Source: Nonomuraea turkmeniaca
GTDB taxonomy: Bacteria > Actinomycetota > Actinomycetes > Streptosporangiales > Streptosporangiaceae
Direction: 5' to 3'
Assembly: GCF_005889735.1 (NCBI RefSeq)
Contig: NZ_VCKY01000049.1
Location: 1-51,708 of the forward strand
DNA: 51,708 bases
In this document: in pieces, positions 16,263 through 24,788 of the stretch
Layout: every line of letters starts with the position of its first letter
How positions within the stretch are numbered: position 1 is the first letter of the stretch
Translations under genes and position numbers: made by a program
The notes under the pieces: generated by a model
The model's input: only the letters and a program-made list of their open reading frames with translations
Told to the model about the DNA's origin: nothing
Databases searched by the model: none

Positions 16263-17035
16263 TCAGTGCTCGACTGCTCCGCGGCGCCGCCGGCGCCGCG
16301 GGGCTTCTCGCCGTCGGGGAGCTCTACATCCGCTTCGTCATAGGCGACGACGCGATCTTCCCTGCCCCCTCGGCCATCCTGTACGAAGCCGCACTCCTGC
16401 TGATCGATCCGGACTTCCTCGCCGGGCTCGGCACGACCCTCACGAACTGGGCGCTCGGCATGCTGATCGCGATCGGGATCGCCGTTCCCCTGGGCGTGCT
16501 GCTCGGCGCGCTGCCGCCGGTGGAGCGGGCCATCAGGCCGGTGCTGGAGTTCATGCGGCCGATCCCCTCCGTCGCCATCATCCCGCTCGCCATCCTGCTG
16601 ATCCCGGTGGACGAGCTGATGAAGGTCTCGGTCATCGTGTACGCCTGCATGTGGCCGATCCTGATCAACACCCTCTATGGCATGCACGACGTGGACCCGC
16701 TGGCCAAGGAGTCGCTGCGCAGCTTCGGCTTCGGCCCGCTGGCCGTGCTGGCCAGGGTGAGCCTGCCAAGCGCCGCCCCCTTCGTCGCGACGGGGGTGCG
16801 GATCGCCGCGGGCATCGCGCTGATCCTGGCCGTCAGCGCCGAGCTGCTGGCCGGCGGCACCGCCGGCATCGGCGTCTACGTGGTCCAGGCGAGCAGCGGC
16901 AACCGGATGGACCTCATGATGGCGGCGACGTTCTGGGCCGGGATCTTCGGCGTGCTCGCCAACCTGGTCCTGCAGTCCGGAGAGCGCCGCCTGTTCCACT
17001 GGCACCGCGTGCGGACGGGAGCGCAGGAGTCGTGA
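16259..17035 (+). CDS. ABC importer permease, SsuC/TauC type (module 1, first)
   Basis: 258 residues, about six TM helices (for example GMLIAIGIAVPLGVLLGALP). The cytosolic EAA-type loop reads NTLYGMHDVDPLAKESLRSF and FGPLAVLARVSLPSAAPF, the coupling surface for the ATPase. The ATG overlaps the lipoprotein gene stop, and its own stop overlaps the next permease (GTGA). Pairs with a non-identical second permease, suggesting a heterodimeric channel. Confidence 0.88.
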   Translation: MISARLLRGAAGAAGLLAVGELYIRFVIGDDAIFPAPSAILYEAALLLIDPDFLAGLGTTLTNWALGMLIAIGIAVPLGVLLGALPPVERAIRPVLEFMRPIPSVAIIPLAILLIPVDELMKVSVIVYACMWPILINTLYGMHDVDPLAKESLRSFGFGPLAVLARVSLPSAAPFVATGVRIAAGIALILAVSAELLAGGTAGIGVYVVQASSGNRMDLMMAATFWAGIFGVLANLVLQSGERRLFHWHRVRTGAQES

Positions 17036-17823
17036 AATCCCTCTTGAACACCGGCGCCAGACTTTGGATCATCCCCGTCGTGCTCGTCGCCTGGGAGGTC
17101 ATCGCACGTGGGCTGGAGGACAGCGACTTCCCCCCGCCCACGACGATCGTCGCCCGCATGTACGAGCTGTGGTTCTCCGGCCCCGTCTCGCGAGTCTTCC
17201 TCACCGACGGCGCGGTGGAGAACCTGCTGCCGAGCCTGGGCCGCATGTTCGGAGGGTGGATCCTGGCCGCCGTGCTCGGCATCGTGCTGGGCGTCCTGCT
17301 CGGGCGCTCGCGGACGGCGACCGACTACGTGGACCCGCTGATCGAGTTCGGCCGGGCCGTCCCGCCGCCGCTGCTGCTGCCGCTTTTCCTCGTGCTGTTC
17401 CACGCGGGGCTGACCATGCAGCTGGCCACGATCGTGTTCGGCGTGATCTGGCCGGTGCTGCTCAACACGATCGACGGGGTCAGGGCGGTGGACCGCACGT
17501 ACACCGAGACCGCGACGGTCTTCAACCTGTCCAAGGCACAGTACCTGCGGGTGGTGCTGCTCCCGGCGGCCTCGCCGAAGATCTTCGCCGGGCTGCGGCT
17601 GAGCCTGTCGCTCGCGCTGATCCTCATGGTGATCTCGGAGCTGTTCGGCAGCACCGACGGCATCGGCTACCAGCTGCTGCAGGCGCAGCGCAGCTTCGAC
17701 GGCGCCGGCGTGTGGGCCACGATCGCCCTGCTCGGCGTCCTCGGTTATCTCGTGAACTCCCTGTTCGTGCTGGCCGAGCGGCGCCTGCTCGTCTGGCACC
17801 GGCAGGCCACCCGTAACGCGTGA
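17032..17823 (+). CDS. ABC importer permease, SsuC/TauC type (module 1, second)
   Basis: 263 residues from the GTG at 17032 (VKSLLNTGARLWIIPVVLVA), which overlaps the previous stop by four bases; the longer upstream frame is a shadow. Six hydrophobic segments; the EAA-like loop is DRTYTETATVFNLSKAQYLR and RVVLLPAASPKIFAGLRLSL. Closest in this window to the permease at 25597. No ATPase gene follows in this module; the ATPase at 26556 is the obvious candidate to energise it. Confidence 0.88.
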   Translation: MKSLLNTGARLWIIPVVLVAWEVIARGLEDSDFPPPTTIVARMYELWFSGPVSRVFLTDGAVENLLPSLGRMFGGWILAAVLGIVLGVLLGRSRTATDYVDPLIEFGRAVPPPLLLPLFLVLFHAGLTMQLATIVFGVIWPVLLNTIDGVRAVDRTYTETATVFNLSKAQYLRVVLLPAASPKIFAGLRLSLSLALILMVISELFGSTDGIGYQLLQAQRSFDGAGVWATIALLGVLGYLVNSLFVLAERRLLVWHRQATRNA

Positions 17824-17840
17824 TCCCGCTGGAAGGACTC

Positions 17841-18857
17841 ATGCCGCATTCCGACGACCTCCTCTGGGGCGCCATCAGCGACCTCTCCCGTTTCTCGGCC
17901 CTGCTGACCATGGCCGAGCTGGGACTGGCCGACCATCTGGCGCCCGGCCCGCTCGACAGCGCCGAGCTGGCCCGGCGCTGTGGCGCGCACGCGCCGGCAC
18001 TACGCCGGGTGCTGCGCGAGCTGGCGAGCCAGGATCTGGTCCGCCCCAGCGGTCCTGACTCCTACGGCCTCACCGAGCGGGGCGCCGCGCTGCGTTCCGA
18101 CGCGCCCGACTCCGTCCGCTCCTCGATCCGCATGCTCGGCGAGGAGGGCTTCTGGTACGCCATGGGCATGCTCCCCGCCACGGTGCGGGACGGCAGCTCC
18201 GCCTTCGTGAAGCGTTACGGCCACCTCTACGACCACCTGGCCAAGAACCCGTCATCGAGCGGCATGTTCGACGACTACATGAGGCGCCGGGCCATCCCCC
18301 TCACCGAGGGCCTGGCCAAGCGGTACGCCTTCCCGGCCACCGCGACCATGGTCGACGTGGCCGGCGGCAAGGGCCACATCCTGGCCACGGTCCTGCACGC
18401 CAACCCGCGGATGCGGGGCATCCTGTTCGACCTGGAGCACGTGACCGACCACGCCGCGCGGACGCTGGCCGCGGAGGGCCTGTCAGACCGGGCGGAGGTC
18501 GTCGCGGGCGACTTCTTCGCCGCGGTCCCGGCCGGCGGGGACGTCTACCTGCTGGCCAGCGTGCTGCACAACTGGGACGACGAGGACGCGGTCAAGATCC
18601 TGCGCAACGTCCGCCAGGCCATGAACCCCGACGGCCGCGTTCTGATCCTCGAAGTGGTGCTGCCCGACGACGAGGCGCCGCATCTGGGCAAGGACATCGA
18701 CCTGCGGATGCTGGCGATCTTCAACGGTGGCGCGGAGCGCAGCCGCGACGAGTACGCGGCGCTGCTCGGCCGGGCGGATCTGACGCTCGGCGAGGTCATC
18801 GAGATGGGCGCAGGAGCGAGCCTCATCGAGGCCCGGCCCAGTGACGCGCCCGGATGA
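17841..18857 (+). CDS. SAM-dependent O-methyltransferase (dimerisation-domain type)
   Basis: 338 residues. I choose the ATG at 17841, preceded by GGAAGGA; an in-frame GTG at 17820 overlaps the permease stop. An N-terminal winged-helix dimerisation domain (FSALLTMAELGLADHLAPGP, LRRVLRELASQDLV) is followed by a Rossmann domain with motif I MVDVAGGKGHILATVL and the catalytic-His segment LLASVLHNWDDEDAVKIL. This is the family of plant caffeate-type and polyketide-tailoring O-methyltransferases. It is transcribed with the module 1 importer, 17 bp away, so its substrate may be the imported compound or a product from it (inference). Confidence 0.88.
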   Translation: MPHSDDLLWGAISDLSRFSALLTMAELGLADHLAPGPLDSAELARRCGAHAPALRRVLRELASQDLVRPSGPDSYGLTERGAALRSDAPDSVRSSIRMLGEEGFWYAMGMLPATVRDGSSAFVKRYGHLYDHLAKNPSSSGMFDDYMRRRAIPLTEGLAKRYAFPATATMVDVAGGKGHILATVLHANPRMRGILFDLEHVTDHAARTLAAEGLSDRAEVVAGDFFAAVPAGGDVYLLASVLHNWDDEDAVKILRNVRQAMNPDGRVLILEVVLPDDEAPHLGKDIDLRMLAIFNGGAERSRDEYAALLGRADLTLGEVIEMGAGASLIEARPSDAPG

Positions 18858-18858
18858 C

Positions 18859-18897
18859 CCAGGGCCGTCCGGCGGGTCGTCAGGGTGTCGGCCCTGG
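18859..18897. terminator. Hairpin between convergent O-methyltransferase and cvnD2
   Basis: A 9-bp perfect stem, CCAGGGCCG at 18859-18867 with CGGCCCTGG at 18889-18897, and a 21-base loop. It fills most of the 54-bp gap between two converging genes and may terminate both. No T run is obvious. Confidence 0.5.
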
Positions 18898-18911
18898 CGC
18901 CGCCCCGGGGG

Positions 18912-19499
18912 CTAACCGCCCCAGCCCGGAACGGCCATCCGGACCGTGAGCGCGTGCTCGACGAGGTTGATCAGCGTGCTCTTCACGGAGTCCTTCTTGC
19001 GGGCGTCCAGGCGTACCAGCGGGATGTGCGGCGCCAGTGTCAGGGCGTCGCGCACCTCGCCGTCGCTGTGCGGGTATTGGCCGTCCCAGCCGTTGACGCC
19101 CACGATGAACGGCAGCTGCGCCTCCTCGAAATAGTCGATCGCCGGGAAACTGTCGGCAAGCCGGCGGGTGTCCACCAGCACGACGGCGCCGATCGCGCCG
19201 CGTACCAGGTCGTCCCACATGAACCAGAACCGGTGCTGTCCAGGCGTGCCGAACAGATAGAGGATCAGGTCACGGTCGAGGGACACCCGGCCGAAGTCCA
19301 TGGCCACGGTCGTCGTCGACTTCAGCGGCGTCATGCCCAGGTCGTCGATCCCCGCCGAGGCGTCGGTCATCACCGCCTCCGTGGTCAACGGCATGATCTC
19401 CGACACCGCACCGACGAACGTCGTCTTGCCCACCCCGAAACCTCCAGCCACCACGATCTTCGTCGAGGTGAGGCCGGGGCTAGAGCCTGCGAAGTCCAC
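18912..19499 (-). CDS. cvnD: Conservon G-protein CvnD (copy 2)
   Basis: 195 residues, GTG start 19497-19499 (VDFAGSSPGLTSTKIVVAGG). Same GTPase motifs as copy 1 (GGFGVGKTT, GTPGQHRFWF). Differences from copy 1 cluster near the C-terminus (RKKDSVKSTLINL here, RSKDSVKGALINL there). The start lies 20 bases inside the end of cvnC. Last gene of the second conservon. Confidence 0.92.
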   Translation of the reverse strand: MDFAGSSPGLTSTKIVVAGGFGVGKTTFVGAVSEIMPLTTEAVMTDASAGIDDLGMTPLKSTTTVAMDFGRVSLDRDLILYLFGTPGQHRFWFMWDDLVRGAIGAVVLVDTRRLADSFPAIDYFEEAQLPFIVGVNGWDGQYPHSDGEVRDALTLAPHIPLVRLDARKKDSVKSTLINLVEHALTVRMAVPGWGG

Positions 19500-19893
19500 T
19501 GAGCACCCTTTCGAGCAGATTAACGTCGGGCCGTCCGGCGTCCAGCTGTGGCTGGTGCACGCGGACCAGGCCTTCGGCCGCCATGTCAGCGATCAGCACG
19601 CGCACCACGCCGAGGGGGATCCGCAGCAGGGCCGACACCTCCGCCACGGACCGGACCTGCCGGCACAGCTGGCTGATCGCCTCGTACTCCGGCGTGATAT
19701 GCGAGAACTCCCGGTGCTCGGCCGTGGCCGAGGACACCAGCGCCTCCATCGCCAGTTTGACCCGCGGCGCCGTCCGTCCACCTGTCACCGCGTACGGACG
19801 GACGGGCGAAGCGGGGTCTGGGTTCAGCTGCGACTGGGACTGTGGTTCTGGCGGGGACGCCCATTCGCGGCTGGTCCATCGTGGGTCTGTCAC
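19480..19893 (-). CDS. cvnC: Conservon DUF742 protein CvnC (copy 2)
   Basis: 137 residues from the GTG 19891-19893 (VTDPRW), equivalent to the copy 1 start; an upstream GTG inside cvnB is less likely. A Ser/Gln/Pro-rich N-terminus is followed by the DUF742 core VRPYAVTGGRTAPRVKLAME and LLRIPLGVVRVLIADMAAEG. The core is almost identical to copy 1 while the N-terminal linker is different. Confidence 0.9.
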   Translation of the reverse strand: MTDPRWTSREWASPPEPQSQSQLNPDPASPVRPYAVTGGRTAPRVKLAMEALVSSATAEHREFSHITPEYEAISQLCRQVRSVAEVSALLRIPLGVVRVLIADMAAEGLVRVHQPQLDAGRPDVNLLERVLSGLRRL

Positions 19894-19900
19894 GTTCTCA

Positions 19901-20323
19901 TCACCTGGTCTGGCTGGCACGCAGCTCCGCGCGCACAGCCGGGGTCAGCACCTGACCGGCGCGATCGACCATCAGTGTCATCTGGTACGCCACCAGACCC
20001 ATGTCGCAGTCCGGGGCGGCCAGCACCGCCAAGCACGAGCCGTCGCTGATCGACATGATCAGCATGAGCCCGCGCTGCATCTCCACGATCGTCTGATTGA
20101 CCGCACCGCCCTCGAACACCCTGGCCGCCCCCTGCGTCAGGCTCACCAGCCCCGACGCGATGGCGGCCAGCTGATCAGCCCGGTCAGCCGGGAAGCCCGA
20201 CGAAGCCGCCAGTGGCAGCCCGTCAGATGAGACGACCACCGCGTGCGCGACGCCCGGGACCGTACTGACGAAATCGGTGATCAGCCAGTCGACCCCGCGC
20301 GCCGCGTGGCTCAGGTCATTCAT
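19901..20323 (-). CDS. cvnB: Conservon roadblock/LC7 protein CvnB (copy 2)
   Basis: 140 residues; ATG at 20321-20323 overlapping the cvnA stop by four bases (ATGA). Roadblock fold with GVAHAVVVSSDGLPLAASSG and GSCLAVLAAPDCDMGLVAYQ. Differs from copy 1 only in ASQTR versus ASQSR at the end. This is strong protein-level conservation despite many silent base changes. Confidence 0.92.
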   Translation of the reverse strand: MNDLSHAARGVDWLITDFVSTVPGVAHAVVVSSDGLPLAASSGFPADRADQLAAIASGLVSLTQGAARVFEGGAVNQTIVEMQRGLMLIMSISDGSCLAVLAAPDCDMGLVAYQMTLMVDRAGQVLTPAVRAELRASQTR

Positions 20324-23271
20324 ACGCCCTCCTCCCTGTCGTCGCTCCGCGGGCCGGAGGTGAACGCGGCCCTGCCCTCGGTGATGTCGTCGCGCGCCGC
20401 CCGGAAGCCCTGCTGGAAGCTGGAGAGCCGGTTGCGCACCCGGTCCGGGGACACCGACGGCATCGGCGTGACGCCCTTGGGCGCCGACGACATGTCCGCC
20501 GAGCCCGGCACCAGATTGGCCTTGGGCACCCGCTTGGGTAGGCCGGCCGCCGTCGATTCACCACGTACCGGCTCCACAACCGCCTCCGCAGCGCTCCAGC
20601 CCTCGTCCGCCTTGGAGGAGCTCCAGCTCTTGTCCCGCCCGAACCAGGCGGACTCCACAGCGGCGAAGATCGGCAGGTAGTCGTCGCCCGCGGACGCGGG
20701 CGGAGCGGGCGGCATGGGCCCGGTGGCCCCATGCTCGCCGTCGGTGAACTCGAACCCCGGTCGCTGCGGCGGCATGGTGTCGCCGCCGCCGTTCCAGCCG
20801 CCGCGCGGCGGCTCGGTGGGCACGGGGCGCTTGGGCAGGCTGCTGCCGTTCCAGCCCGCGTTGCGTGGCGGGGACCAGACGTCCGCGCTGTCGTAGCCGC
20901 CGAGGCCACGCGGCCCGGCGGACCAGGCGCCCGGGTCGGGCTGCCACTGGGTCGGCGGCGCCGGCCAGCCGCCCGGCTCGGCGTTCGACGGGAAGGACGG
21001 GTGGCCGGGGCCTATCTGGTACGGGGCCTGCGGCCAGTCTGTGGCGGGCGGTGCCGGATGCGGCCCCGAGTAGGGCTCGTCCCTGCCGCTCCCCGCGCCC
21101 GAGAAGGCGAGGGGCGGGTCGCCCGCGAAGGCCGGCGGCTGGTCGCCCGCGAAAGTTGGCGGCTGGTCGCCCGCGAAGGCGGTCGGCTGAGCGAGCGGCG
21201 AAGGCGGGTCGCTCGCGAAGACGGGCGGCGGGTTGAACGACGGCGGCTGGTTGCCCGAGTAGGACGGCTGGCCGGGGAAGGTCGGCGCCTGGGAGCCGAG
21301 CATGTTCTCCGGGATGAGCACCATCGCGGTCAGCCCGCCCGAGCTGTGCGGGCGCAGTTGAACGCGGATGCCGTGCCGGTGCGCCAGCCTGGCGACCACG
21401 AACAGGCCCATCCGCCGCGACACCGACACGTCCACGCTCGGCGCGTCGGTCAACCGCTCGTTGGCCTGGACCAGCTCCTCCTGCGTCATCCCGATGCCGG
21501 AGTCGGTGATCGACAACATCACGCCGCCGCCGTCGATCCTGCTGCCGGACACCGTCACCCGGGTCTCGCGCGGCGAGAACGACAGAGCGTTCTCCACCAG
21601 CTCGGCGAGCAGGTGGATGACGTCGTTGACGGCCTGCCCCGCGACCGAGACACCGTCGGGCACCTGGAGGACGACCCGCTCGTAGTTCTCGACCTCCGAC
21701 AGCGAGGCCCGCGCCACGTCGACCAGCTTCACCGGCTGGCTCCACCGGCGCGGCGGGTCCTGACCGGCCAGCACCAGAAGGTTCTCGCTGTTGCGCCGCA
21801 TGCGGGTGGCCAGGTGGTCCAGCTTGAACAGGTTCCCCAGCCGCTGCTCGTCCTGCTCGCCCTGCTCCAGCCCGTCGATCAGGGTGATCTGCCGCTCCAC
21901 CAGGGTCTGGCTGCGCCGCGACAGGTTCACGAACATCGCGTTGACGTTGCTGCGCAGCCGCGCCTCCTCGCCGGCCAGGCGCACCGCTTCGCGGTGCACC
22001 TCGTCGAACGCCCGCGCCACCTCGCCGATCTCGTCGTGGGTGTCCACGCCGATCGGGACGACGGGGCCGACCGTGCCGTCACCGCTCTCCCGCAGCTGCT
22101 GCACGGTCTCGGGCAGGCGGTGCCCGGCGATGTTGAGTGCCTCGTGGCGCAGCCTGCGCAGCGGCCTGATGAGCGAGCGGGCGATGAGCGAGATGATCGC
22201 GACCACCACGAGCAGCAGAACCAGGATGAGACCCCCGGAGATCAGCGCCGAGCGATTGGCGCCTTCCTCCAGGGTGCGGGCGCGCAGGATCACCGAGGAG
22301 GCCAGCTCCTTCTCCACGACACGCAGCGCGTCGATCTTGCCGGTGCTGACCTCGAACCACGTGGCCACGTCCTTGTTGGACGGCACGCCGATGCTCAGCT
22401 CCTTGCCCTCGGCCGACTGCGCCATGGCCCGCAGCCGGAACAGGTCCGTCTGGTCCACGTCCCGCCCGACGACGGTGTTGCGGTAGAGCTCCAGCTGGTC
22501 GAGGTTGGCCAGCGTGGCGAAGAGCGTCTCCTCGCTCTCCTCACGCGACTTGGCGTCGGTGAGCGCGTCGAACTCGCCGCTGTCGAAGCCCTTCTTGTCC
22601 AGCGCGCTGGCCAGGATGCCGCGCTGCTTGGACGCCTGCTCCTTGGCGCGGGCGATCGCGGCCATGGCACTGGCGCTGTCGGAGACCTGGTCGTCGACCG
22701 CGACCTGGCCGACCTGGTCGTGGAACTGCAGAAGAGCCGCGACGATCTCCGAGTACTTCCGGATCATCGGCAGCGGCTGGATCTTCCCGTCGACGGCCGT
22801 GTCCCGCAGCGTCGGGATCTCCTCCAGGCGCCGCAGCACCGGCCGTACGGCCTCGGCGTGGGTGTCGGTGATCGCCCGCGCCCGCTGCTTGGCCTCGTCG
22901 ATCAGCGCGTTCACCCCGCTGTACGTGGTGCGCAGCTGGGCCTCGCGGTTCTCGGGGCGGCCTTGGGCGATGTAGAGAGCGGTCTCGTCCCGTTCGAAGG
23001 ACAGCCCGTGGGTGACCGCCCCGAGCTGCTCGCTGACCTCGGCGACCTCGCGGAGGGTCTGGTAGGTCCTGGCGTCGTTGAGCGAGGTGATCACGTTCAG
23101 CCCGCCTAGGCCCACGGCCACGGCCGTGGGAACGACGATCAGCGCGATGAGGCGCGACCGCACGTGCCAGTTGCCCAGCCCGAATCTGCCAGACGACGAT
23201 TTGGGCGGCCGTCGCTTCTGGTGCGCGTGCGGCTCGCGGTCGGCGGAAGCTTCAGCGCTCTGCGTTCTCAC
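20320..23271 (-). CDS. cvnA: Conservon sensor histidine kinase CvnA (copy 2)
   Basis: About 983 residues, intact. I choose the GTG 23269-23271 (VRTQSAEA) because GAGAGG sits 12 bases upstream and the same layout precedes all three cvnA genes. TM1 lies at about 40-60, the helical sensor region at 60-340 (nitrate/nitrite-sensor-like), TM2 at about 343-365, then HAMP. The H-box LDHLATRMRRNSENLL (about 483) and ATPase N-box ELVENALSFSPRETRV (about 557) and G-box DSGIGMTQEEL follow. After residue ~660 comes a ~320-residue Pro/Gly-rich tail with repeated AFAGDQPP units and a conserved C-terminal helix (RLSSFQQGFRAARDDI). The stop overlaps cvnB. Confidence 0.92.
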   Translation of the reverse strand: MRTQSAEASADREPHAHQKRRPPKSSSGRFGLGNWHVRSRLIALIVVPTAVAVGLGGLNVITSLNDARTYQTLREVAEVSEQLGAVTHGLSFERDETALYIAQGRPENREAQLRTTYSGVNALIDEAKQRARAITDTHAEAVRPVLRRLEEIPTLRDTAVDGKIQPLPMIRKYSEIVAALLQFHDQVGQVAVDDQVSDSASAMAAIARAKEQASKQRGILASALDKKGFDSGEFDALTDAKSREESEETLFATLANLDQLELYRNTVVGRDVDQTDLFRLRAMAQSAEGKELSIGVPSNKDVATWFEVSTGKIDALRVVEKELASSVILRARTLEEGANRSALISGGLILVLLLVVVAIISLIARSLIRPLRRLRHEALNIAGHRLPETVQQLRESGDGTVGPVVPIGVDTHDEIGEVARAFDEVHREAVRLAGEEARLRSNVNAMFVNLSRRSQTLVERQITLIDGLEQGEQDEQRLGNLFKLDHLATRMRRNSENLLVLAGQDPPRRWSQPVKLVDVARASLSEVENYERVVLQVPDGVSVAGQAVNDVIHLLAELVENALSFSPRETRVTVSGSRIDGGGVMLSITDSGIGMTQEELVQANERLTDAPSVDVSVSRRMGLFVVARLAHRHGIRVQLRPHSSGGLTAMVLIPENMLGSQAPTFPGQPSYSGNQPPSFNPPPVFASDPPSPLAQPTAFAGDQPPTFAGDQPPAFAGDPPLAFSGAGSGRDEPYSGPHPAPPATDWPQAPYQIGPGHPSFPSNAEPGGWPAPPTQWQPDPGAWSAGPRGLGGYDSADVWSPPRNAGWNGSSLPKRPVPTEPPRGGWNGGGDTMPPQRPGFEFTDGEHGATGPMPPAPPASAGDDYLPIFAAVESAWFGRDKSWSSSKADEGWSAAEAVVEPVRGESTAAGLPKRVPKANLVPGSADMSSAPKGVTPMPSVSPDRVRNRLSSFQQGFRAARDDITEGRAAFTSGPRSDDREEGV

Positions 23272-23364
23272 TTGCCTTCGCAACCTCTCGCCCCGGGAGG
23301 GGAATTCTCGGGTGACCCTGCAGGTAAATGCACGTGGGGCAATATGTACATCGAGATAAGCGCC

Positions 23365-23375
23365 ATTTGAGCACA
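23365..23375 (-). promoter_or_regulatory. Conserved upstream element of cvnA2
   Basis: ATTTGAGCACA (plus-strand reading), 94 bp upstream of the GTG; identical to the element at 14974-14984. Confidence 0.5.
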
Positions 23376-23660
23376 CGGGTTAGCTAGGGCCAACCACCAA
23401 TAGTGCCCCGATGAGGCGTTTATCCCTGATTGTCCGAAAAATACGACAGAATCGGTAGACCACCGCTGATCTGGGGAAACAGGCAATAAACGACCGTCCC
23501 ATGAGCCCCTCCAGGCTCAGAGAGAGCAGCGTAAATCCCGTCCCAGCAGCAACTCGAGCCCCGGCGACACCACCTTTCCCAAAAAGGACAAACACTCAGT
23601 TTCTTACCGGTCATCAAATTTTCACGATATAGCGACAAACGGACATTGCAACCACAAGTG

Positions 23661-23692
23661 TTATCTTCGCGATAATGACCACCAATTTGGTG
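23661..23692. promoter_or_regulatory. Two palindromes upstream of the second importer
   Basis: TTATC-N5-GATAA (23661-23675) is followed by CACCAA-T-TTGGTG (23680-23692, perfect 6+1+6). They are about 100-130 bp before the lipoprotein gene and could be regulator sites. A TTGCAA (23646-23651) with GATAAT (23671-23676) at 19-bp spacing is a possible plus-strand promoter. The remaining 23272-23645 is an AT-richer gap with no convincing gene. Confidence 0.4.
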
Positions 23693-23789
23693 CTACGGTC
23701 AATCCCTGTTGTGCGTCAGGCACACAACCCCGGCAGCAGAAACCGCCCGGTCCCCCACCCCCCGGCTCCATCTGAAGGGAGTCCCTGAC

Positions 23790-24788
23790 ATGAGGCTTGG
23801 CCATCCCGCCAGGGCCGCCATCATCGGATTAGCTTTGACACTCGGCGCCGTCGCGTGCAGCATGGGCGGCTCCACGACTGCCAGCGCGCCACCATCCGCC
23901 ACCGCCGGCGGCCTGGAGAAGACGAAGATCAAGATCGCTACCCTGCCGGCGATCGACAGCGCGGCCCTCTACGTCGCGATCGACCAGAAGCTCTTCGAGA
24001 AGGAGGGGCTGGAGGTCACCCCGCAGGTGGTCCAGGCGGCGCCCGAGGCCATCCCCATGTTGCTGAACGGCGAGATCGACGCCATGTTCGGCAACTACGT
24101 GTCCATGTTCGCCGCCCACGACAAGGGGGCGCTCAAACTGCGGATCCTGGCCGAGGGCTCGCGCGCCGCGCCCGACTCGCTGAGCATCATGGCCCTGCCC
24201 GACTCGCCCATCAAGACGGCCAAGGACCTCGAAGGCAAGACGATCAATGTGAACGTCCTGCAGAACTTCCAGGAGCTGGCCCTCACCCAGGTGCTGAAGG
24301 CCAACAACGTCGACCCGGCCTCGATCAAATACGTCCAGGTGACGTTCCAGAACATCATGCCGTCGTGGAAGAGCGGCCAGATCGACGCCGCCTACCTGGG
24401 TGAACCCATGGTGACGGCGGCCACGGCCTCGATGGGCGCCCGCAAGATCCTCGACCCCGCCTCCGGCCCCGCGGCGGAGTTCCCGATCTCCGGGTACGTC
24501 AGCACCCAAGAGTGGTACGACAAGAACCCGAAGGTCGCGGCGGCGTTCCAGCGAGCCATCCACAACGCGGCCAAGTTGATGGAGAACAACCGCGAGGCGG
24601 TGGCCAAGGTGCTGCCGACCTTCACCCAGATCGACGCGGCCACCGCGGCCACCGTCACGTTCCCGTACTTCTCCAGCAACGACAACCCGGTCAGGCTGCA
24701 ACGAGTGGCCGACTGGATGCTGGAGGCCAAGTGGCTGGGCAAGCCGATCGAGGTCAAGACGCTCATGTCACCCACGACCTCCGGGTGA
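23790..24788 (+). CDS. ABC importer substrate-binding lipoprotein, SsuA/NMT1 family (module 2)
   Basis: 332 residues; ATG at 23790 preceded by GAAGGGAG. Signal peptide with lipobox GAVAC (Cys23). The mature protein is a paralogue of the module 1 binding protein: TKIKIATLPAIDSAALYVAI, NGEIDAMFGNYVSMF, SPIKTAKDLEGKTINVN and AAYLGEPMVTAATA. Pocket-lining stretches differ between the two (for example SQTNYVS versus MFGNYVS), so ligands may differ. The stop overlaps the next gene (GTGA). Confidence 0.88.
   Translation: MRLGHPARAAIIGLALTLGAVACSMGGSTTASAPPSATAGGLEKTKIKIATLPAIDSAALYVAIDQKLFEKEGLEVTPQVVQAAPEAIPMLLNGEIDAMFGNYVSMFAAHDKGALKLRILAEGSRAAPDSLSIMALPDSPIKTAKDLEGKTINVNVLQNFQELALTQVLKANNVDPASIKYVQVTFQNIMPSWKSGQIDAAYLGEPMVTAATASMGARKILDPASGPAAEFPISGYVSTQEWYDKNPKVAAAFQRAIHNAAKLMENNREAVAKVLPTFTQIDAATAATVTFPYFSSNDNPVRLQRVADWMLEAKWLGKPIEVKTLMSPTTSG

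Noticed and set aside
23380..23638. Two short minus-strand open frames upstream of the second importer
   Set aside because: 71-72 codons, no ribosome sites, overlapping each other in different frames, no similarity recognised.
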